The notes under the pieces are model-generated. The model ran no database searches and was not told the origin of the DNA. It saw nothing but the letters and a program-made list of their open reading frames with translations. Shown here piece by piece: positions 34,715 to 39,660 of a stretch of DNA of 39,660 nt; position 1 is the stretch's first letter; the number at the start of each line of letters is the position of its first letter. A program made the translations under genes and the position numbers. Origin of the DNA: an uncultured Bacteroidota bacterium (GTDB lineage: Bacteria > Bacteroidota > Bacteroidia > Chitinophagales > LD1); contig CALAYL010000064.1 of assembly GCA_937894725.1 (NCBI GenBank), positions 1 through 39,660 on the forward strand. The letters run 5' to 3'.

Positions 34715-36229
34715 ATGAGCAACATCGGTAAAATCAAACAAATCATCGGCCCAGTAGTGGACGTATCTTTTGAAGGCGAAGGCGCTTCACTTCCTAAGAT
34801 TTTAAATGCTTTGACCATCAAAAGAGAGGATGGTCAAAATATCATACTTGAAGTACAGCAACACTTAGGTGAAGACGCTGTGCGTGCTATTGCGATGGAC
34901 TCTACAGATGGTCTATATAGAGGATTGGCAGTAGAAGATACTGGCGCTCCTATCACTATGCCAGTAGGTGAAAGCATTAAAGGGCGTCTTTTTAATGTAA
35001 TAGGTGAGCCCATTGATGGTATCGATATTCCAGTAAGTAAAGAAGGCGGATATCCAATCCACCGTATGCCTCCTGCATACGAAGATTTATCTACTAGTGC
35101 AGATGTGCTATTCACAGGTATCAAAGTGATTGACCTTTTGGAGCCCTATTCTAAGGGAGGAAAAATCGGTCTTTTTGGAGGAGCTGGTGTAGGTAAGACG
35201 GTACTTATTATGGAGCTTATCAATAATATCGCGAAGCGATATGCTGGTCTTTCGGTTTTTGCTGGTGTAGGAGAGCGTACTCGTGAGGGAAATGACCTTT
35301 TGCGTGAGATGATCGAATCAAACGTTATCAAATACGGTGAGGAGTTTAAACACTCTATGGAAAAAGGTGGATGGGATTTGTCTAAAGTAGATGCCAAGGA
35401 ATTAGTACAGTCGCAAGCTACTTTGGTGTTTGGTCAAATGAATGAGCCGCCAGGGTCTCGTGCTCGTGTGGCATTGTCTGGTCTTACCATAGCAGAATAT
35501 TTCCGTGATGGAGACAAAAATGACGCATCAGGTGGTAAAGACATTCTTTTCTTTATCGACAATATCTTCCGCTTTACACAAGCAGGTTCGGAGGTATCGG
35601 CTCTATTGGGTCGTATGCCATCGGCAGTGGGTTATCAACCTACTCTCGCTACCGAAATGGGTATGATGCAAGAGCGTATCACTTCTACTAAGCGTGGTTC
35701 TATCACCTCAGTACAAGCCGTGTATGTACCAGCGGATGACCTTACCGATCCAGCTCCAGCCACTACTTTTGCTCACTTAGATGCGACTACCGTATTGAGT
35801 CGTAAGATTGCCGAGTTGGGTATTTACCCAGCGGTGGATCCATTGGACTCTACTTCTCGTATCTTGAGCGCACAAGTATTGGGCGATGAGCATTATGGCT
35901 GCGCTATGCGTGTGAAAGAAACATTACAACGTTACAAAGAATTGCAAGATATCATCGCCATCTTGGGTATGGACGAATTGAGCGAAGAAGATAAGCAAGT
36001 AGTACACCGTGCAAGACGTGTACAACGTTTTCTATCGCAACCATTCCACGTAGCAGAGCAGTTTACAGGTATCCCGGGTGTATTGGTATCTATCGAAGAT
36101 ACTATTAAAGGCTTCAACATGATACTTAATGGCGAAGTAGATAAGTATCCAGAAGCAGCATTCAACCTTGTAGGCTCTATCGAGGAGGCTATGGCAAAGG
36201 GCGAAAAAATGCTTGCGGAGGTAAAATAA
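34715..36229 (+). CDS. atpD: F-type ATP synthase subunit beta
   Basis: A 504-residue catalytic subunit of F1. Walker A GGAGVGKT is at 155-162, followed by the GERTREGND segment with the catalytic Glu, the DILFFIDNIFRFTQAGSEVS region, and the ALLGRMPSAVGYQPTLATEM block. Everything expected is intact. In many Bacteroidota atpD and atpC stand apart from the other atp genes, and here too no other subunit is present. It is followed by atpC after 25 nt. Confidence 0.97.
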   Translation: MSNIGKIKQIIGPVVDVSFEGEGASLPKILNALTIKREDGQNIILEVQQHLGEDAVRAIAMDSTDGLYRGLAVEDTGAPITMPVGESIKGRLFNVIGEPIDGIDIPVSKEGGYPIHRMPPAYEDLSTSADVLFTGIKVIDLLEPYSKGGKIGLFGGAGVGKTVLIMELINNIAKRYAGLSVFAGVGERTREGNDLLREMIESNVIKYGEEFKHSMEKGGWDLSKVDAKELVQSQATLVFGQMNEPPGSRARVALSGLTIAEYFRDGDKNDASGGKDILFFIDNIFRFTQAGSEVSALLGRMPSAVGYQPTLATEMGMMQERITSTKRGSITSVQAVYVPADDLTDPAPATTFAHLDATTVLSRKIAELGIYPAVDPLDSTSRILSAQVLGDEHYGCAMRVKETLQRYKELQDIIAILGMDELSEEDKQVVHRARRVQRFLSQPFHVAEQFTGIPGVLVSIEDTIKGFNMILNGEVDKYPEAAFNLVGSIEEAMAKGEKMLAEVK

Positions 36230-36254
36230 TTTTTAATCTATTCACACGACCTAT

Positions 36255-36500
36255 ATGCAGTTAGAAATTTTGACACCCGAAAAAAAGCTATTTACTGGCG
36301 AAGCTACCTCTGTAATCTTACCTGGAATAGATGGTAAATTCCAACTTTTAGAAAAGCACGCACCGATTATATCGGCACTTGGTAAAGGCGTAATTGAGTT
36401 TAAAGCCAATGGTCAAATACAATCGCTTGATATCACAGGAGGATTTGCAGAATGTCAAAACAATAAAGTAATTGTGCTCGTAGAGGGCGCGATGGCATAA
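36255..36500 (+). CDS. atpC: F-type ATP synthase subunit epsilon (short form)
   Basis: An 81-residue protein with only the N-terminal beta-sandwich: LEILTPEKKLFTGEATSVILPG, GKFQLLEKHAPIISALGKG, then a final strand. The C-terminal two-helix hairpin that inhibits ATP hydrolysis in E. coli (139-residue epsilon) is absent. Short epsilons of this size are usual in Bacteroidota, so this is not a truncation. It is the second gene of the atpDC unit and is closed by a terminator. Confidence 0.93.
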   Translation: MQLEILTPEKKLFTGEATSVILPGIDGKFQLLEKHAPIISALGKGVIEFKANGQIQSLDITGGFAECQNNKVIVLVEGAMA

Positions 36501-36517
36501 GCGCTGATACTTTATTT

Positions 36518-36554
36518 AAAAGCCTCGAAAACAATTGTTTTCGAGGCTTTTTTT
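36518..36554. terminator. Bidirectional terminator between atpC and the OmpA-family gene
   Basis: AAAGCCTCGAAAACAA and TTGTTTTCGAGGCTTT form a perfect inverted repeat (36518-36549 plus T run). It stands between converging genes and has T tracts for both strands. Confidence 0.88.
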
Positions 36555-36570
36555 ATGGAGTAAGAATATT

Positions 36571-38109
36571 TTACTTACTTATCTCCAAAATCTTAAATTC
36601 TGTACGTCTGTTTTGTTGATGTTCTTCTTCGGTACAAGCTACGCCTGCTTTGCATTTGTTGACTAGTTGAGTGGCTCCATAGCCTTTAGCGATAACCCTG
36701 TTGGGATCTATTCCTTTAGACACAATATAAGCTACCGCAGATTTAGCTCTTGCTTGCGAAAGTTGTAGGTTATATTTCTCATTGCCTCTAGCATCTGTAT
36801 GCGCGCCCAATTCTATTTTCACTGGGTTGTCGAGCAGGAGTTGTATCAACTCGCCTAGATTTTCGGCAGCATCGGGTCTTATATCAGACTTGTCTAGGTC
36901 GTAATAAATGTTTTCTACCTCATACGATTTGTTTACCTCCAATTTTACTAATCCAATTTGCGCACCATTGACAGTCGGTTTTACTTTATCTATTTTTTTA
37001 GCAAAATAGTCCGCTTTTTCGAGTTCAATTTTATACAGTATGGTAGTATCTAATTGCGCCACAGCTCGTCCATTGCTATCTGTAAAAAAAATCCAATTTT
37101 CGCCAGTAGCAGGGTTAGAGATAACTATTTTTGTGTTGGGCAGTAGCACTTTGGTCTCTTGATTAAAAACGGTCATCTCATACGCTATATAAGGATAGGC
37201 TTCGGGTACAAAAGTAGGCTCTATAAACTTGAAAAAATAAATATCATCGCTACCTTGTCTCCCTACTCTACTCGATGTGAAATAGCCCGAACGCATATCT
37301 TGATTAAAGGTGATGCCAAAATCGTCTTCAGCAGTGTTGAATCCACCAGAGAGCGGCTGTGCGCTGCTATCCCATTCGAGTTTAAATGTATCTCTCCAGA
37401 GCACATAAAGGTCGAGCCCTCCTGATCCACCAGCTCTGTCTGATGCGAAATAGAGCGATTGATTTGGGGCTATTGTTGGAAACATTTCATCTTTTTCGGA
37501 GTTGATGTTTTTGCCAAGATTTCTAGGTTCTAGCCATTTATCTCCATCCCATTTGGAATAGTATAAGTCGATACCTCCAATACCACCAGGCATATCAGAA
37601 GCAAAGTAGAGTCGCTTTTCTTTTGCACTCCAAGTAGGATGCCCCACAGAGTATTCTTTATTGTTCCATACAAAGGGTTTGATATCTGTCCATTCACCTT
37701 CATCGTTCAGGGTAGCTTCAAAAATATCGAGTTTTAGTACCCCTTTTTTGGTAGTTTTTTTGTGCCCTTTATATATACTGTTTCGAGTGAAAAGCATCTT
37801 TCTTTTGCCTACGAGTGTGAGTGCCGCTTCATGAAAAACCTCGTTTACCTTTCCTTTCAATGGACTCGCTTTTGAAAACTGTGTAGGTTGGCTATCCGCC
37901 ACAGCATAATAAATATCTAAAAATCGCTGCTTTTCTTTTTCGTTTATCTCGCCCGAGCGGGCAAAAAGAATACCCTTCCGATAGATGTATGGGGTCATTT
38001 CGGCCTTAGGCGTGTTTATATTGATAGGGCTAAACTCGAAGTGAGCACTGTCTTGCGCTTTTGCTGTACCCAACAAAATGAATAATGTAAATAGAAATGC
38101 AACTCTCAT
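36571..38109 (-). CDS. OmpA-family protein with PD40 propeller and CRD (PorE-like without TPR)
   Basis: A 512-residue exported protein; signal peptide MRVAFLFTLFILLGTAKA. Residues about 50-290 have PD40/WD40-like blades (GHPTWSAKEKRLYFASDMPGG, PTIAPNQSLYFASDRAGG). About 310-385 is a carboxypeptidase-like regulatory domain (NQETKVLLPNTKIVISN). From about 395 there is an OmpA peptidoglycan-binding domain (IYYDLDKSDIRPDA, GAHTDARGNEKYN, LSQARAKSAVAYI, NRRTEF). The order propeller-CRD-OmpA is that of the T9SS component PorE, but the N-terminal TPR part seems to be missing, and Bacteroidota have several paralogues. It probably anchors an outer-membrane complex to the cell wall. The ATG is preceded by a good promoter. 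Confidence 0.85.
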   Translation of the reverse strand: MRVAFLFTLFILLGTAKAQDSAHFEFSPININTPKAEMTPYIYRKGILFARSGEINEKEKQRFLDIYYAVADSQPTQFSKASPLKGKVNEVFHEAALTLVGKRKMLFTRNSIYKGHKKTTKKGVLKLDIFEATLNDEGEWTDIKPFVWNNKEYSVGHPTWSAKEKRLYFASDMPGGIGGIDLYYSKWDGDKWLEPRNLGKNINSEKDEMFPTIAPNQSLYFASDRAGGSGGLDLYVLWRDTFKLEWDSSAQPLSGGFNTAEDDFGITFNQDMRSGYFTSSRVGRQGSDDIYFFKFIEPTFVPEAYPYIAYEMTVFNQETKVLLPNTKIVISNPATGENWIFFTDSNGRAVAQLDTTILYKIELEKADYFAKKIDKVKPTVNGAQIGLVKLEVNKSYEVENIYYDLDKSDIRPDAAENLGELIQLLLDNPVKIELGAHTDARGNEKYNLQLSQARAKSAVAYIVSKGIDPNRVIAKGYGATQLVNKCKAGVACTEEEHQQNRRTEFKILEISK

Positions 38110-38112
38110 TCC

Positions 38113-38143
38113 CGAATGTAGAAGTAATCTTGCAAAATCAAAA
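38113..38143 (-). promoter_or_regulatory. Promoter of the OmpA-family gene
   Basis: On the minus strand TTTTG (38143-38139) and TACATTCG (38120-38113) are 18 nt apart; only three bases separate the -7 box from the ATG at 38109. A leaderless or very short-leader transcript is expected. Confidence 0.6.
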
Positions 38144-38230
38144 CTAAGTGGTCGAAAAAGATTTATAGATTTTTAAACATCTTTTCTAATTTCAACGTTT
38201 ACCTTTACAGAAACATAAAATTATAACATC

Positions 38231-38863
38231 ATGGGAGTATTAGTCGGAAAAAAAGCGCCTTCATTTAAGGCAAACGCAGTAGTAAATGGCGAAGAAATCG
38301 TAGAAGGGTTTTCGCTAGATCAGTACCTTGGAAAGAAATATGTCATCTTCTTTTTCTATCCAAAGGATTTCACTTTTGTGTGCCCTACAGAGTTGCACGC
38401 ATTTCAAGAGAAATTGGCAGAATTTGAAAAACGCAATGTGGCTGTAGTAGCTTGCTCTACAGATACGGAGCAGTCACACTGGGGTTGGCTCCAACTGGAC
38501 AAAAAGCAAGGCGGTATCAAAGGCGTGACCTATCCAATAGTAGCAGATACGAACAAGACCATATCTGCCAACTACGATGTGCTCAACGGAGATTATTTCT
38601 ACGATGAAGACAATCAAATGCAAGCTACAGCCGAATTGATTGCTTATAGAGGCTTGTTTTTGATAAATAAAGAAGGAATAGTGATGCATCAACTTGTCAA
38701 CCATCTACCCCTAGGACGCAATATCGATGAGGCATTGCGTATGGTAGATTCATTGATTTTCTTAGAAACTAAAGGTGAAGTATGCCCTGCCAACTGGACA
38801 GCAGACAAAGAAGGGCTTAAGGCTACTCACGATGGTGTAGCTGATTACTTAGCTAAGCATTAA
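38231..38863 (+). CDS. Peroxiredoxin, AhpC/2-Cys type
   Basis: A 210-residue thiol peroxidase that reduces hydrogen peroxide and organic peroxides. The peroxidatic Cys51 lies in FTFVCPTELHAF and the resolving Cys185 in GEVCPANW, so it is a typical 2-Cys enzyme working as a dimer or larger ring. The segment before RGLFLINKEG (about 118-139) has some extra residues compared with common AhpC proteins. No AhpF is next to it, so the electron donor is probably thioredoxin. A TACCTTTA element 23 nt before the ATG could be the -7 box. A long hairpin follows the gene. Confidence 0.93.
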   Translation: MGVLVGKKAPSFKANAVVNGEEIVEGFSLDQYLGKKYVIFFFYPKDFTFVCPTELHAFQEKLAEFEKRNVAVVACSTDTEQSHWGWLQLDKKQGGIKGVTYPIVADTNKTISANYDVLNGDYFYDEDNQMQATAELIAYRGLFLINKEGIVMHQLVNHLPLGRNIDEALRMVDSLIFLETKGEVCPANWTADKEGLKATHDGVADYLAKH

Positions 38864-38880
38864 TTTATTGTAAAATAAAC

Positions 38881-38923
38881 ATCTGAAAATGCCCAACTGT
38901 ATCTCGGTTGGGCATTTTCAGAT
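38881..38923. terminator. Terminator hairpin behind the peroxiredoxin gene
   Basis: ATCTGAAAATGCCCAAC (38881-38897) and GTTGGGCATTTTCAGAT (38907-38923) form a perfect 17-bp stem with a 9-nt loop. The T run is inside the 3' arm, so the effective termination point may be within it. Confidence 0.75.
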
Positions 38924-39052
38924 ATCAGCTTTTGGTAAGCGTAAAAAGATTTAACACTAAAAGTTTCTTTAATTGAAAAAAAAATATCTAATTTTAATAC
39001 ATGAAATAACACTAAAAAATACATAAAGAAAATGCGTTGCTAAAAAGTTTCT

Positions 39053-39173
39053 ACTTAGTTAAATCTCGACAGTTTAATAGTGAAGTAAGAAACAGTTTGA
39101 AGCTCGCACCCTTCTGGGTGTGGCTTATGCTGTTTTTCAATACTTCACAGGCTTGTCGAGAGCCCTACTAAGT
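39053..39173 (+). ncRNA. ssrS: 6S-like regulatory RNA (6S-Flavo type candidate)
   Basis: A nested series of perfect helices builds one long, interrupted hairpin. ACTTAGT (39053-39059) pairs with ACTAAGT (39167-39173), TCTCGACA (39064-39071) with TGTCGAGA (39154-39161), and GTGAAGTA (39080-39087) with TACTTCAC (39141-39148). Then come CAG/CTG-centred pairs, and AAGC plus GCACCC around a TTCT loop with GGGTGT plus GCTT. Asymmetric internal loops between the helices recall the 6S RNA bubble that mimics an open promoter and binds RNA polymerase. The direction is inferred from the T run at 39201-39207. Transcript ends are not fixed; the RNA may begin a little before 39053. A different structured RNA remains possible. 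Confidence 0.6.
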
Positions 39174-39255
39174 TTGGATTTCATGCAAAGGTTCACGCCC
39201 TTTTTTTATACCTTAAAACCAAGAATAAAAAAACGCTTAGCTGAACCTTCGAGCT

Positions 39256-39263
39256 TAAATTTC
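39256..39263 (+). promoter_or_regulatory. Weak -7-like element before the last gene
   Basis: TAAATTTC lies 5 nt before the ATG at 39269. There is no clear -33 box, so this is only suggestive. Confidence 0.25.
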
Positions 39264-39268
39264 ATTTT

Positions 39269-39660
39269 ATGAAAAAGATTTACATTTTATTTTTCCTAAG
39301 TGTTTCTCTGTTTTTTATTCAAAAAAAATCATATGCGCAAACCCTTATCAATAGGGAGTGGGCAGAAGTAACAGGCTATCCTAAAATTGATTTTGATTTC
39401 CAAACCTCTACTAAAGATATAGATGGAAACATCATTGTCATTGGAAACACATTTCGAATAAATGAAGAAGAAAACTTCCTTATAACCAAGTATAGTACAG
39501 ATGGTGTAAAGGTTTGGGAATATGAATTTAATGGTTGGACAGATTTAACTGATTTTGGGATCTGCGTAGTCACAGATGGCGATGATATATATGTGAGTGG
39601 AGTTTCTTATGATACTACTATTAATGGGTCATCGTTTGAAGTATTAAAATTAGATAAAAA
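39269..39660 (+). CDS. Secreted propeller-like protein, N-terminal part (cut by window edge)
   Basis: The first 130 residues of an exported protein. Signal peptide MKKIYILFFLSVSLFFIQ ends near SYAQ, and the mature part begins TLINREWAEVTG. Repeating units such as STKDIDGNIIVIGNT, NFLITKYSTDGVKVWEYEF and GICVVTDGDDIYVSGVSYD resemble the beta-propeller-like repeats (SBBP / delta-60 kind) seen in many T9SS cargo proteins. The C-terminus, which would show a sorting domain, is outside the window. The role is unknown. Confidence 0.75.
   Translation, partial: MKKIYILFFLSVSLFFIQKKSYAQTLINREWAEVTGYPKIDFDFQTSTKDIDGNIIVIGNTFRINEEENFLITKYSTDGVKVWEYEFNGWTDLTDFGICVVTDGDDIYVSGVSYDTTINGSSFEVLKLDK

Noticed and set aside
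1..39660. Mobile elements, phage genes, CRISPR arrays or restriction systems
   Set aside because: I saw no transposase, integrase, terminal inverted repeats, spacer-repeat pattern or defence-gene motifs in the frames examined.

Overview
The window looks like a chromosomal segment of a member of the Bacteroidota. The evidence is type IX secretion (T9SS) cargo of both sorting-domain types, a SprB-repeat adhesin, OmpA/PD40 and FecA-type outer-membrane proteins, a bacterial GH3-family enzyme, a three-gene sdhCAB/frdCAB operon, a short ATP synthase epsilon subunit, promoters of the TTTG / TAnnTTTG type, and a general lack of Shine-Dalgarno sequences. The base composition is AT-rich. The genus cannot be fixed from the sequence alone. 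I see no insertion sequence, phage gene, CRISPR array or integration scar, so this reads as ordinary chromosome with some less-studied envelope clusters.

Layout. 1-155: tail of a T9SS type-B secreted protein. 230-2111 (-): long-chain polyprenyl diphosphate synthase followed by an AguB-type N-carbamoylputrescine amidase. 2197-3045 (+): alpha/beta hydrolase. 3159-8909 (+): a tight run of a large outer-membrane protein (inactive peptidase-MA-like part, TolB-like propeller, Omp85-like barrel), LptB and a GH3-family enzyme. 8966-10165 (+): saccharopine/alanine-dehydrogenase-like enzyme with its own promoter. 10282-13735 (+): succinate dehydrogenase/fumarate reductase C-A-B, closed by a terminator. 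13798-14418 (+): rsmG. 14412-17165 (-): polytopic TPR glycosyltransferase-like protein. 17417-17490: tRNA-Asp. 17974-20115 (+): penicillin-acylase-family hydrolase. 20196-22649 (+): the beta-helix lipoprotein and diheme cytochrome c lipoprotein pair.

22646-30274 (-) is the most interesting part. It is a six-gene operon: imelysin lipoprotein, diheme DUF1111 lipoprotein, second imelysin lipoprotein, HTTM / vitamin K-dependent carboxylase-like membrane protein, FecA-like TonB-dependent receptor, and a previously unlisted 44-residue Cys/Lys-rich microprotein. The last junctions are ATGA and TAATG overlaps. The operon starts from a near-consensus promoter flanked by a perfect 19-bp palindrome and a second related site. 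It looks like a metal-regulated (probably iron) envelope system that combines an outer-membrane receptor, periplasmic heme redox lipoproteins and a quinone-linked membrane enzyme.

30410-31213 (+): murQ. 31311-34571 (-): SprB-repeat T9SS adhesin. 34715-36500 (+): atpD-atpC. 36571-38109 (-): OmpA/PD40 protein resembling PorE. 38231-38863 (+): AhpC-type peroxiredoxin. About 39053-39173: a long, interrupted hairpin that I read as a 6S-like RNA. 39269 onward: start of a secreted propeller-type protein cut by the window edge.

Several genes share a metabolic theme. Polyprenyl diphosphate synthase supplies the isoprenoid tail of menaquinone, Sdh/Frd exchanges electrons with that quinone, and the HTTM protein belongs to a family whose animal members use vitamin K.
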